Source of the DNA: Alphaproteobacteria bacterium | GTDB taxonomy: Bacteria > Pseudomonadota > Alphaproteobacteria > Bin95 | NCBI GenBank assembly: GCA_030833925.1 | Contig: JAURGE010000017.1 | Coordinates: 1 to 49,331 of the forward strand | Length of the DNA: 49,331 bases | Direction of reading: 5' to 3' | Shown: positions 26,985 through 35,028 of the stretch, in pieces | Position numbering within the stretch: the first letter of the stretch is position 1 | Layout of the letters: each line of letters starts with the position of its first letter | Notes under the pieces: model-generated | The model's input: only the letters and a program-made list of their open reading frames with translations | The model's database searches: none | What the model was told of the DNA's origin: nothing | Translations under genes and position numbers: made by a program

Positions 26985-27190
26985 TGGTTGACGCTATCCA
27001 TCGATGTTGTGATGTTAAAAATATACAGCGCTGCTTTAGTGGCTGACTACTACTCTCTTATTTTTCAATTATAGAAAATACCCCTGCCGAGTGGGGTGCG
27101 TTGCTTATGGGTTTGCTAATTTAGCTAAATTGGCGGCTACTTTGTCAGCGCCAACAAATAAATGCTACATCGCACGATATTTTCCCCGTT
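26985..27190. other. Intergenic region with stacked inverted repeats downstream of the aldonate dehydratase
   Basis: No gene is visible. Three symmetrical elements lie here: TTGGCG/CGCCAA (27130-27154), the perfect 14-bp palindrome AATTTAGCTAAATT (27118-27131) and ACCCC/GGGGT (27080-27097). Read on the minus strand, the first follows the dehydratase stop and runs into TTT, and the third ends in ATTTTC. Either could terminate that gene's transcript. Confidence 0.5.
27080..27097 (-). terminator. Candidate terminator hairpin downstream of the aldonate dehydratase
   Basis: On the minus strand ACCCC and GGGGT pair around an 8-base loop and are followed by ATTTTC. The stem is short and lies about 95 bases after the stop, so this is a modest prediction. 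Confidence 0.35.
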
Positions 27191-28918
27191 CTAGTAAATT
27201 TTTGGTTCAGGGGTTGCTGGACCAGCATGCAGAAAATCAAAGTCGCAGCCCTCGTCGGCCTGGGTGACGTGTTCCATAAAAAGCGCTCCATATCCGCGAG
27301 AGTAGGGGCTTTGGGGAGGGGTCCATGACGCCCGTCGCTTGTTTAGCTCCTCATCTGAAACGTGGAGCTCTAATTTCCTAGCCTCAACATCCAATGTAAT
27401 TAGGTCACCTGTTTTTACCAATGCCAGGTTCCCTCCTACTGCGGCTTCCGGAGCGACGTGAAGGACGCAAGCTCCAAAGCTGGTCCCGCTCATACGGCAG
27501 TCTGAAATCCTTACCATATCGCGCACGCCTTGCTTTAGAAGCTTTTGGGGTATTGGCAGCTGTCCCCACTCAGGCATCCCAGGTGCCCCTTTCGGGCCAG
27601 CATTTTTTAGAACCAAAACCGAATCTTTAGTTACCTCCAGATCAGGGTCGTCGATACGTTTGTACATGTCGTCCACATTTTCAAACGCTACTGCCGGCCC
27701 CGTGTGCTTTAACAGGTGTGGTTCCGCAGCCGTTGGCTTTATAATTGCTCCAGCAGGGGCAAGATTGCCACTCAGTGCTGCAGTGCCGCCGGTTGCAGAC
27801 AAAGGGTTGCTGCGAGGGCGAATAACATCCTCATTAAATATTTCAGCTGACTCTATGTTCTCTCCTAATGTCATTCCGTTACAGACGGTGCGATCGAGAT
27901 TAAGTAGGTCACCGATTTGCTTTAAAAGGGCGCGCAAACCGCCTGAATAATAGAAATCTTCCATCACATACTTGCCGGAGGGCTTAAGATTAACAAGCAT
28001 CGGCGTCTTTTTTGAAGCAGCATCGAAATCATCTAACGTCAATTTGATGCCGGCGCGGCCAGCCATTGCAGTTAAATGAATGATTGCATTTGTCGACCCA
28101 CCCAAAGCCATATCAGCAACAATGGCATCATTGAATGCCTCACGGGTTGCTATATCGGTCGGTTTCTGATCCTCCCAGACCATCTCTACTATCCGGCGTC
28201 CCGATCTGCTCGCCATCATCGAATGAGTGGAGTCTACGGCCGGAATAGATGAGGCTCCTGGTAATGAAAAGCCCAGAACTTCTGCCAGAGACATCATTGT
28301 TGAGGCCGTGCCCATTGTCATGCAGGTCCCAGCGGATCGAGCAATACCTTCCTCTAATTCACTCCACTGCTGATCGGTTACGTTACCAGCACGCCTTTCC
28401 GCCCAATATTTGAAAACATCGGTGCCAGACCCTAAAGTGGCTCCGCGCCAGTGTCCCCGAAGCATTGCCCCTGCTGGGACATAAATTGCTGGTAAATTCA
28501 TGGAGATCGCACCCATGAGCAATGCTGGGGTAGTTTTGTCACAGCCCCCCATCAAAACTACCCCATCGACTGGCTGGGAACGGAGAAGTTCTTCCGTCTC
28601 CATGGCCAAAAAATTACGGTAGAGCATCGAAGTTGGTTTGGTGTGCTGTTCACCGACGGACATTGCAGGCATTTCCATGGGAAATCCCCCAGCCTGCCAG
28701 ACGCCACGTTTAACCTCTTCAGCACGCTGCCTCATGTGACTGTGGCACGTGTTGGTATCTGCCCAGGTATTTATGATACCTATTACGGGCTTGCCCATAA
28801 AGTCTTCGCGACTAAAGCCCATTTCCATAGTGCGGCTTCGATGGCCAAATGCACGCATGTTATCTACGCCAAACCAGCGTTGGCTGCGCAGTTCTTCGAG
28901 TCTTTTCTTAGCCATCAT
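27191..28918 (-). CDS. IlvD/Edd-family dehydratase, L-arabinonate dehydratase-like
   Basis: A 575-residue Fe-S dehydratase for dihydroxy acids or sugar acids. Three cluster cysteines are visible: TNTCHSHM near residue 57, MGGCDKTTPALLMGA near 124 and GTCMTMGTASTM near 198, which fits a 2Fe-2S enzyme of the arabinonate/xylonate type. RSQRWFGVDNMRAFGHRSR at the N-terminus is the pattern I associate with L-arabinonate dehydratases and not with IlvD of branched-chain synthesis. It would give a 2-keto-3-deoxy acid. The nearest possible partner is the SMP-30 lactonase at 30011. Confidence 0.88.
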   Translation of the reverse strand: MMAKKRLEELRSQRWFGVDNMRAFGHRSRTMEMGFSREDFMGKPVIGIINTWADTNTCHSHMRQRAEEVKRGVWQAGGFPMEMPAMSVGEQHTKPTSMLYRNFLAMETEELLRSQPVDGVVLMGGCDKTTPALLMGAISMNLPAIYVPAGAMLRGHWRGATLGSGTDVFKYWAERRAGNVTDQQWSELEEGIARSAGTCMTMGTASTMMSLAEVLGFSLPGASSIPAVDSTHSMMASRSGRRIVEMVWEDQKPTDIATREAFNDAIVADMALGGSTNAIIHLTAMAGRAGIKLTLDDFDAASKKTPMLVNLKPSGKYVMEDFYYSGGLRALLKQIGDLLNLDRTVCNGMTLGENIESAEIFNEDVIRPRSNPLSATGGTAALSGNLAPAGAIIKPTAAEPHLLKHTGPAVAFENVDDMYKRIDDPDLEVTKDSVLVLKNAGPKGAPGMPEWGQLPIPQKLLKQGVRDMVRISDCRMSGTSFGACVLHVAPEAAVGGNLALVKTGDLITLDVEARKLELHVSDEELNKRRASWTPPQSPYSRGYGALFMEHVTQADEGCDFDFLHAGPATPEPKIY

Positions 28919-29049
28919 TCCTATCCCAAATACGATCGGAGTTATTGTGGTGGAGTGTTATCACAGTCCGCAGTGTTAACTATCCGTTAATGCACGAGCG
29001 ATGGCGATATACTGGTCAGTGATAGAGCCCAGTGGTTCATTGAGAATTG

Positions 29050-29880
29050 CTATACAACAGGTGTTCCTGCTATCTGAATTCGACGCATAACCCTCCGATG
29101 CTCATGCACGTCGTTGACTGCTAAGTGTTTAGTCGAGCGATTGTCCCAAAATGCAAGTGATCTATCACTCCATTGCAAACGGCATGTAAATTCAGGTCGG
29201 TGACCCCAGTCCATCAGCCAGTTCAATAAGGGTTGTGATTCCTCCTCTGTCCATCCTTCGAAGCGAATGGAATAGGAATGATTGACGAAAAGACATTTTC
29301 TTCCTGAGTCGGGATGGGTCCGAACCACAGGGTGGGCATTTTCTGTGGGCCGCCACCCATCATCTTCGCGGATAACGGTAGCACGTTTGGCATTGAGTTT
29401 ATTATGTGGGCCAGCAACCTTGATGTCTGAATGGACGCATTTCAAATCAGACAAGAATTTTTTCATCTCATCAGAAAGAGCTTGATAGGCGAGCCACTGA
29501 GCGGCAAATAGCGTGTCTCCTCCAATAGGAGGGGTCTCAAGAGCATATAGAAGGGCCCCCATTGGCGGTTCGGCCATCATAGTTGTATCTGTGTGCCAGT
29601 CTTCGCCGACAATACGGCTGTCGCCTGGTTCCCTCACAATGCTGACTACTTCTGGATCATGATCGCCGGTATTAAAGTTTGGGTGAATAAAAATTTCGCC
29701 AAAGTGGCGGGCGACGCGCTTGTGTGCCTCCACATCCAGCTCTTGGTCCCGGAACATCAGAACCCCAAATTCAGCAAGTGCATCACGGATTTCTGTTGCG
29801 AGGCTTTTGTCAATGTCCCGCGCAAGGTTTAACCCTTCAATTTCTGCGCCCATAGCACCGGATAGCCGTTTCAGCTTCAT
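29050..29880 (-). CDS. TauD/TfdA-family Fe(II)/2-oxoglutarate dioxygenase
   Basis: A 276-residue oxygenase that couples 2-oxoglutarate decarboxylation to hydroxylation of a small acid such as taurine, 2,4-D or a related compound. The first two iron ligands are in EDWHTDTTM near residue 100. The distal His and the 2-oxoglutarate-binding Arg lie in KHLAVNDVHEHRRVMRRI near 253. GVLMFRDQELD near 36 is family-typical. The frame extends to 29925, but the ATG at 29880 follows GAAGGTGAAGAG and gives the usual length. No sulfonate transporter is nearby. The substrate is unknown. Confidence 0.88.
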   Translation of the reverse strand: MKLKRLSGAMGAEIEGLNLARDIDKSLATEIRDALAEFGVLMFRDQELDVEAHKRVARHFGEIFIHPNFNTGDHDPEVVSIVREPGDSRIVGEDWHTDTTMMAEPPMGALLYALETPPIGGDTLFAAQWLAYQALSDEMKKFLSDLKCVHSDIKVAGPHNKLNAKRATVIREDDGWRPTENAHPVVRTHPDSGRKCLFVNHSYSIRFEGWTEEESQPLLNWLMDWGHRPEFTCRLQWSDRSLAFWDNRSTKHLAVNDVHEHRRVMRRIQIAGTPVV

Positions 29881-30010
29881 CTCTTCACCTTCTGACGGAG
29901 ATTTATCCAGCGTAAATCTAAGCAAATAATATGACTCTCGTCACTGGGTCTTCCGACTAAGCCATTGCTTATGCCAAGCTAGGTATCAAATACGTGGTAC
30001 GGAGATTACA

Positions 30011-30859
30011 ATGACTACCCCGCAGCAGGTTGTGATTGAGGGCTTAGGCTTTCCAGAGGGGCCGCGCTGGTATGATGGCGCTCTTTGGTTTTCAGATTTC
30101 TATCAACAAACTGTGTTCAGGATGGCTTCCGGTGGTGAATTAAAGCCGGTGGCGAAGGTTCCGAATCAGCCTTCTGGCCTTGGTTGGTTGCCGGATGGGC
30201 GATTGTTGATTGTGTCTATGAAAGATCGCCGACTACTGCGACAGGAGGTAGACGGCAGCCTTGTTGAACACGCTGACCTTTCTGGCCTCGCGAGTTTTCA
30301 CTGTAACGACATGGTGGTTAGCAAAGAGGGGCGTGCCTATGTAGGCAATTTTGGCTATGACACATACTCGGGAGCCAAACAGCAGTTGGCCAACGTGGTC
30401 CGGGTTGAGCCGGACGGTATGGCTTCGGTTGCTGCAGAGGGCTTCCATTTCCCAAATGGATCCGTGATCACTGCTGATGGTAAGACTATCATCATCGGTG
30501 AAACGCGCGCCAACTGCCTTACTGCTATGGATATTGGGCCCAATGGTGAGCTTTCTAACCGACGAATTTGGGCCGATTTAGGAAGTAATTATCCGGATGG
30601 AATTTGCCTCGACGCAGAGGGTGGAGTCTGGGTGGCGGACCCGCGCAACAATGAAACTATTCGAGTGTTAGAGGGCGGTGAGGTAACCATGCGAATCTCT
30701 ACTGGGCACTTTGGTTCTTTTGCTTGCATGCTCGGGGATGAGGATAGGAAAACTCTCTATATTTGCACTTGCTCCGGTTCAGGTACCCATGCTGCGGCCC
30801 GAAGGGACGGCAGGATCGAGAAAATTCGTGTTGCTGTGCCAGGCGTAGGGCAGCCTTAG
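30011..30859 (+). CDS. SMP-30/gluconolactonase-family hydrolase
   Basis: A 282-residue six-bladed propeller of the SMP-30/LRE type, which hydrolyses sugar lactones. The N-terminal signature EGLGFPEGPRWYDGALWFSD supplies the first metal ligand (Glu). FHCNDMVVSKEGRAYVGNFGYD near residue 96 gives Asn ligands, and GICLDAEGGVWVADPR near 197 gives the Asp. Together with the aldonate dehydratase it could form a lactone-to-ketodeoxyacid route, although they face away from each other. It lies 11 bases before the enoyl-CoA hydratase gene. Confidence 0.88.
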   Translation: MTTPQQVVIEGLGFPEGPRWYDGALWFSDFYQQTVFRMASGGELKPVAKVPNQPSGLGWLPDGRLLIVSMKDRRLLRQEVDGSLVEHADLSGLASFHCNDMVVSKEGRAYVGNFGYDTYSGAKQQLANVVRVEPDGMASVAAEGFHFPNGSVITADGKTIIIGETRANCLTAMDIGPNGELSNRRIWADLGSNYPDGICLDAEGGVWVADPRNNETIRVLEGGEVTMRISTGHFGSFACMLGDEDRKTLYICTCSGSGTHAAARRDGRIEKIRVAVPGVGQP

Positions 30860-30870
30860 GAGAAATTTTG

Positions 30871-31632
30871 ATGGAATACATTCGTATAGAAAAGTCAGGC
30901 CCCATACGCACTATGACGCTAACTCGGGGCGATAAGCGTAATGCACTAAACCTCGCGATGTTGGACGAAATGCTGGCAGCGTTGCAGGAAGCGCCAGAGC
31001 CTGAGGAACGAGTTTTAGTACTTCGGGCAGAAGGTCCCGCATTTTGCTCTGGAATGGATTTGAAGGAACGGTTGGCAAAGCCAATTAAGAATAATGAAAG
31101 TCCAATCGAGGGCATGTTGCATGCACTTGAAAACTATCCTCTCCCAGCCGTTGCAATCGTTCATGGGGATGCCATTGCGGGTGGTTGCGAACTCGCTCTG
31201 CATTGTGATTTTGTTGTGGCTTCTGAAAGCGCGCATTTTGGCATGTCCTTGGCGCAAATTGGCCTAGCTCCCACCTGGTTCCTTGCTAAAAAGCTAATGG
31301 AAGTAGCGGGTCCAGTAGGTGCTCGTGAAGTTCTATTACTCGGCGATCCTTTGCCTTCCAAACGCCTACATGATCTTGGCGTTATTTATGCGGCTGTTCC
31401 AGAGAGTGATCTCGAGACTTCAGCTGGAAAAGTGATAGACCGTCTTGCTAGAAATGCTCCACTGTCTCTCCGTGCAATCAAGGCCCTGCTGGTTCGCGAG
31501 ATGGCATTCCGTGATGGCGTCTATCACGGCGATGTTGATCAACTAGTCAATGCGACCCGCACAAGTGCCGACTCGAAAGAGGGTATTGCTGCCCGATTGG
31601 AAAGACGAACACCCGACTTTAAGGGGGTATGA
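30871..31632 (+). CDS. Enoyl-CoA hydratase/isomerase family protein
   Basis: A 253-residue crotonase-fold enzyme with the oxyanion segments FCSGMDLKERL near residue 54 and DAIAGGCELALHCDFVVAS near 98, then FGMSLAQIGLAPTWFLA near 122. These place it with enoyl-CoA hydratases acting on short acyl-CoA. The second Glu is not in the standard place, since the helix reads LAQIGLAP rather than PEIxLG. The reaction may therefore be isomerase- or lyase-like. The start at 30871 has AGGAG nine bases upstream; upstream in-frame ATGs lie inside the SMP-30 gene. Confidence 0.85.
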   Translation: MEYIRIEKSGPIRTMTLTRGDKRNALNLAMLDEMLAALQEAPEPEERVLVLRAEGPAFCSGMDLKERLAKPIKNNESPIEGMLHALENYPLPAVAIVHGDAIAGGCELALHCDFVVASESAHFGMSLAQIGLAPTWFLAKKLMEVAGPVGAREVLLLGDPLPSKRLHDLGVIYAAVPESDLETSAGKVIDRLARNAPLSLRAIKALLVREMAFRDGVYHGDVDQLVNATRTSADSKEGIAARLERRTPDFKGV

Positions 31633-31636
31633 GCTT

Positions 31637-31975
31637 ATGGCTGTGCGTATGACTAAACCTTGGCGGCCTCTTACGACGAATGAGGCGAAAAGGCTTTCGG
31701 GTAACCTAGGTGTTTACGAACTCGCTAATGAAGCAGGAGAGGTAGTATACATTGGAGCAGCTACCGGCCGTTCTCTGTACGGTCTGCGGGGAGAGGTTAT
31801 GGCGAAGGCGGAATTTCCGCCGGCGGCAGCAACCCAGTTTCGAGTTGAGGTCAACACTGCCTACAGAACAAGGCATGGGGAATTGCTCGCGGTTTATATG
31901 CATGACCACGGTCGGTTACCAGTTGCCAATACCGACGTAGATCCCAGTCGCCTTGGCCGCATCAGTCCGGGTTGA
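31637..31975 (+). CDS. Small GIY-YIG-like domain protein
   Basis: A 112-residue protein with the two short motifs of the GIY-YIG fold: LGVYELANEAGEVVYIGAATG near residue 25 contains GVY and YIG, and an Arg-containing stretch GLRGEVMAKA follows. Full nucleases such as UvrC have more conserved residues (a catalytic Glu and Asn), so activity on DNA is unproven. It lies four bases after the enoyl-CoA hydratase stop, probably in the same transcript, and its last 14 bases overlap the end of a convergent EamA gene. Confidence 0.7.
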   Translation: MAVRMTKPWRPLTTNEAKRLSGNLGVYELANEAGEVVYIGAATGRSLYGLRGEVMAKAEFPPAAATQFRVEVNTAYRTRHGELLAVYMHDHGRLPVANTDVDPSRLGRISPG

Positions 31976-32858
31976 ACCTAGCGGCGAGTTTTCTCTCTCT
32001 TGCCCAGATATAAAGTCCAGAGGCAACAATGAGGCTTCCGCCCAAGAATGATTGTGTTCGTGGGATTTCACCCCAAATCAGGTAGCCTACCAGGATGAGA
32101 AAGAGTATCTGGAGATAATCAAAGGGCGCTATAATAGATGCGGCGGCACTTCTATAGGCGATTAGGAATCCAAGTTGTGCCGCAGCACCCAAAAATCCAA
32201 TACAAAAGAAAATTATCCAATCTTCCATGGTCGGGGTAACCCAGAACCATGGCATTAGTGCGCCGCATACGACTATGTTTGCTAGGTTATATAGAACGTA
32301 AATACAGGACGTTGTTTCAGACTTGGAAAGTTGTCGGATTGATATGGCAGCGAGGGCATAAAAAACTGCACTAGCGGCAGCTGCGATCGCGTATATGTTT
32401 GTGTCGCTGCTAGGATCAACTATTATTACAACACCAACGAAACCAATGACTGTGGCTGTTGCTCGTCGCCATCCAACAACTTCACCAAGCATCGGCCATG
32501 ATAAAGCTGTTAAAAAAATTGGCATGGAGTAGCTCAGGGCCGTAACAGTTCCAAGAGGTAGATGGTTGACTGCAAAGAATAGACTAATAGTAGAAAGCAG
32601 GCCGTAAGCAGCACGAACAGCGTGGGCTAAAGGTCGATGAGTTTGTATTGCAGGTCTTCCAATTCGGACAAGCCAAGGCAAACTAATCGCAAAACCTATA
32701 CCGTAGCGGAGCAAGAGTATCTGGAAGGGCGAGTACCTCCCATCCAGCAATTTAACAGCCGTAAACATCAACGAGAACGTGAAACCAGCCGCGCAGACGA
32801 CGGCTATGGCTCTGCCAATATTGTCAGGAGTTTGCGAAAAAGGCGGAGCGACACTCAT
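31962..32858 (-). CDS. EamA/DMT-superfamily permease (first of a tandem pair)
   Basis: A 298-residue permease with ten predicted membrane helices in two EamA repeats. Hydrophobic runs include FTLMFTAVKLL-like near residue 30, GLLSTISLFFAVNHLPLGTV near 82 and GFLGAAAQLGFLIAYRSA near 220. Drug/metabolite transporters of this type usually export amino acids, metabolites or toxic compounds. Its start overlaps the stop of a second EamA gene as ATGA, so the two proteins are made together and could be partners. Confidence 0.87.
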   Translation of the reverse strand: MSVAPPFSQTPDNIGRAIAVVCAAGFTFSLMFTAVKLLDGRYSPFQILLLRYGIGFAISLPWLVRIGRPAIQTHRPLAHAVRAAYGLLSTISLFFAVNHLPLGTVTALSYSMPIFLTALSWPMLGEVVGWRRATATVIGFVGVVIIVDPSSDTNIYAIAAAASAVFYALAAISIRQLSKSETTSCIYVLYNLANIVVCGALMPWFWVTPTMEDWIIFFCIGFLGAAAQLGFLIAYRSAAASIIAPFDYLQILFLILVGYLIWGEIPRTQSFLGGSLIVASGLYIWARERKLAARFNPD

Positions 32859-33808
32859 TTTTTGGCGTCATGCAATTTAGATTTAATTGCTGAAATGGAA
32901 GCGCCTGGAGTAGTTAAAACCGTTTGTCTTATGCGCTCCCTGTGCCAAACGTACAAACCAGCAGCTGCCAGGATAGTTGTTCCGACGCCCGTATAAAAGT
33001 CGGGGAGAGAGCCAAAAGCGAAAAACCCAATGAGTGTTGCCCAAATTATTGTGGTGTAAGAGAAGGGGGCTAGCATCGAGGCAGATCCAAGCATGAAAGC
33101 TCGGATAGTGAGTATTTGGCCCATCATGTGACAACAGGCAATCGCCAAGAGTGCGATCCATTGTTCCAAAGTTGGCATATGCCATGAACTTATGCCAAGG
33201 GGCGTGACGAACAAAAGGCCTATAACGGTTGTCCAGATCAGCACGGTGAAAGGCTTTTCGCGGCCACGCATTTTCCGAGTGATGATAAGCCCGCCTGCCC
33301 AGCAGCAGGAAGATAAAATTGGCAACAGCATTGCAGGGGAAAACGCGTCTGTGCCAGGCCGAAGAATTGCGACAACACCGGAGAACCCGACAACTATTGC
33401 GGCCCAGCGTCTGATTCCGACCTTTTCCGATAAGAAGATGATAGAGAAAATTGTTACAAACATTGGAGAAACGAAGCCAATAGCTGTCGCCGTCTCAAGT
33501 GGTAGTGACTGAAGCCCGTAGACAAAAATCGTTGCTGATCCGATGAGTAAGAGGCCGCGCAAGGCGTGAAGTAACGGTTGTGAGGTGTAGAGTGGCCGCA
33601 TTTCCCAACGCCAGATGACCACCGGCAAGAGGATGGCCGTAGCAATCGTGTAGCGGAGCATAGTTACGACTTCGGGAGCCAATCCACCGTTCGTAACGTA
33701 TTTGGAAAAGCCGTCCATGATTGTGAAGACAATCATTGCAAGCAGGAACATGCCAATTGCTAGACTTGGACGTTCCACTGTTTCTTCTTTGGACAAACTA
33801 AGGCTCAC
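32855..33808 (-). CDS. EamA/DMT-superfamily permease (second of a tandem pair)
   Basis: A 317-residue ten-helix permease related to its neighbour, with VYGLQSLPLETATAIGFVSPMF near residue 95, GIRRWAAIVVGFSGVVAILRPG near 131 and MGQILTIRAFMLGSASMLAPF near 228. This last block mirrors the first permease's AYRSAAASIIAPFDYLQIL, showing common descent. It is the upstream gene of the pair. The substrate is unknown; export from a catabolic pathway or uptake of its substrate both fit the context. Confidence 0.87.
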   Translation of the reverse strand: MSLSLSKEETVERPSLAIGMFLLAMIVFTIMDGFSKYVTNGGLAPEVVTMLRYTIATAILLPVVIWRWEMRPLYTSQPLLHALRGLLLIGSATIFVYGLQSLPLETATAIGFVSPMFVTIFSIIFLSEKVGIRRWAAIVVGFSGVVAILRPGTDAFSPAMLLPILSSCCWAGGLIITRKMRGREKPFTVLIWTTVIGLLFVTPLGISSWHMPTLEQWIALLAIACCHMMGQILTIRAFMLGSASMLAPFSYTTIIWATLIGFFAFGSLPDFYTGVGTTILAAAGLYVWHRERIRQTVLTTPGASISAIKSKLHDAKK

Positions 33809-33913
33809 AGCATCTAACCCCTAATGACCAATGAAGTTCGCCGTCGTCGGTCATCCGGCAGCATTCGGTCTTTAGGGCTTTTCAATAAAAAAGACGAGCA
33901 AATAATTTAATGC

Positions 33914-34906
33914 TTAGAACATGCTTTTGAGTACTCGATCAGGCGGTAAATGATCGTCCGTGAAAGCTTTTATGTTAGCTATTAATTTTTCGCCCATTGC
34001 CATCCGTGCCTCGATGGTTGCGGACGCTATGTGCGGTGTCAGAACGACATTTTCCATTTTAAGAAGCTTAGGAGTTACAACAGGTTCATGTTCAAACACG
34101 TCTAGGCCCGCTCCACCAATCCTTCCCGAGCTAAGCCCACGAACAAGTGCACTCTCGTCGATAACATCACCCCGAGATGTGTTGATGATGACTGCTCCAT
34201 GTTTCATAACACCCAATCTGGGTCCATTTAAAAGATGGAATGTTCCCGGGGTTCGAGGGCAATTAACGGAGATAATATCCATCCGCGCTAGCATTTGATT
34301 TAAGCTTTCCCAGTAGGTAGCTTCTAACTCTTCCTCAATTTCATCTGCCACCCGCCTACGGTTATGGTAGTGTATTGCCATACCAAATGCCTTGGCTCGT
34401 CTGGCTAGAGCCGACCCAATTCGGCCCATGCCAACTATCCCTAGGCGCTTGCCTCGAACGGTTTGGCCCATGAGACCGGTTGGAGCCCAGCCATCCCAAT
34501 GTTGCGCTCTAACAAGTCGCTGGCCTTCTCCTATGCGCCGAACAACGGCCAGGATCAGTGCCATGGCCATATCGGCAGTATCCTCAGTCAGAACACCAGG
34601 AGTATTCGTAATAATCAATCCTTTGGCATGTGCTGCTTCGAGATCAATGTGATCTACACCAGCTCCGTAATTGGCAATCAGTTTCAGTTGGGGACCTGCA
34701 GCCTCAAAAATTTCTGCATCTATGCGGTCGGTGACAGTGGGTGCCAGCACATGGGCCGTTTTTACTGCCTCCTTTAATTGCTCTTGAGACATCGGCTGGT
34801 CGGTTTCAGCTAGCGACGCATCGAAAAGCTCCATCATCCGCGTTTCTATCGGCTCTGGCAGCTTTCGCGTGACAACAACTTTCGGGCGGGTGCCAGAATT
34901 AGGCAT
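33914..34906 (-). CDS. D-2-hydroxyacid dehydrogenase (glyoxylate/hydroxypyruvate reductase-like)
   Basis: A 330-residue NAD(P)H dehydrogenase that would reduce glyoxylate or hydroxypyruvate to glycolate or D-glycerate. The Rossmann motif GIVGMGRIGSALARRA lies near residue 157. The active-site residues are Arg in INTSRGDVIDE near 243, Glu in DVFEHEP near 270 and His in LTPHIASAT near 289. The ATG at 34906 has GGAG seven bases upstream. It is divergent from a serine-glyoxylate aminotransferase gene across 122 bases, which makes hydroxypyruvate the most likely substrate. Confidence 0.9.
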   Translation of the reverse strand: MPNSGTRPKVVVTRKLPEPIETRMMELFDASLAETDQPMSQEQLKEAVKTAHVLAPTVTDRIDAEIFEAAGPQLKLIANYGAGVDHIDLEAAHAKGLIITNTPGVLTEDTADMAMALILAVVRRIGEGQRLVRAQHWDGWAPTGLMGQTVRGKRLGIVGMGRIGSALARRAKAFGMAIHYHNRRRVADEIEEELEATYWESLNQMLARMDIISVNCPRTPGTFHLLNGPRLGVMKHGAVIINTSRGDVIDESALVRGLSSGRIGGAGLDVFEHEPVVTPKLLKMENVVLTPHIASATIEARMAMGEKLIANIKAFTDDHLPPDRVLKSMF

Positions 34907-35028
34907 GAGAGCACTCCAAACCATTCGACTTCATTGTAAATTGATATTTCTGCAACTTAAAACAATCTTAGACCTTTTAGGTAATGATCTGTCGTGGCAT
35001 AGAGCGTTTCCGTTGTCTAAAGGAGTAA
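34907..35028. promoter_or_regulatory. Shared divergent promoter region (hydroxyacid dehydrogenase / aminotransferase)
   Basis: The 122 bases must hold promoters in both directions. ATTGT and ACAAT arms occur as an inverted pair, 24 bases apart in an A/T-rich stretch, a weak candidate for a regulator site. I cannot pick clear -35/-10 boxes. Confidence 0.3.

Noticed and set aside
33866-33893. GTCTTT/AAAGAC hairpin between the EamA pair and the hydroxyacid dehydrogenase
   Set aside because: The 6-bp stem is weak and its loop is 16 bases long; no convincing terminator.
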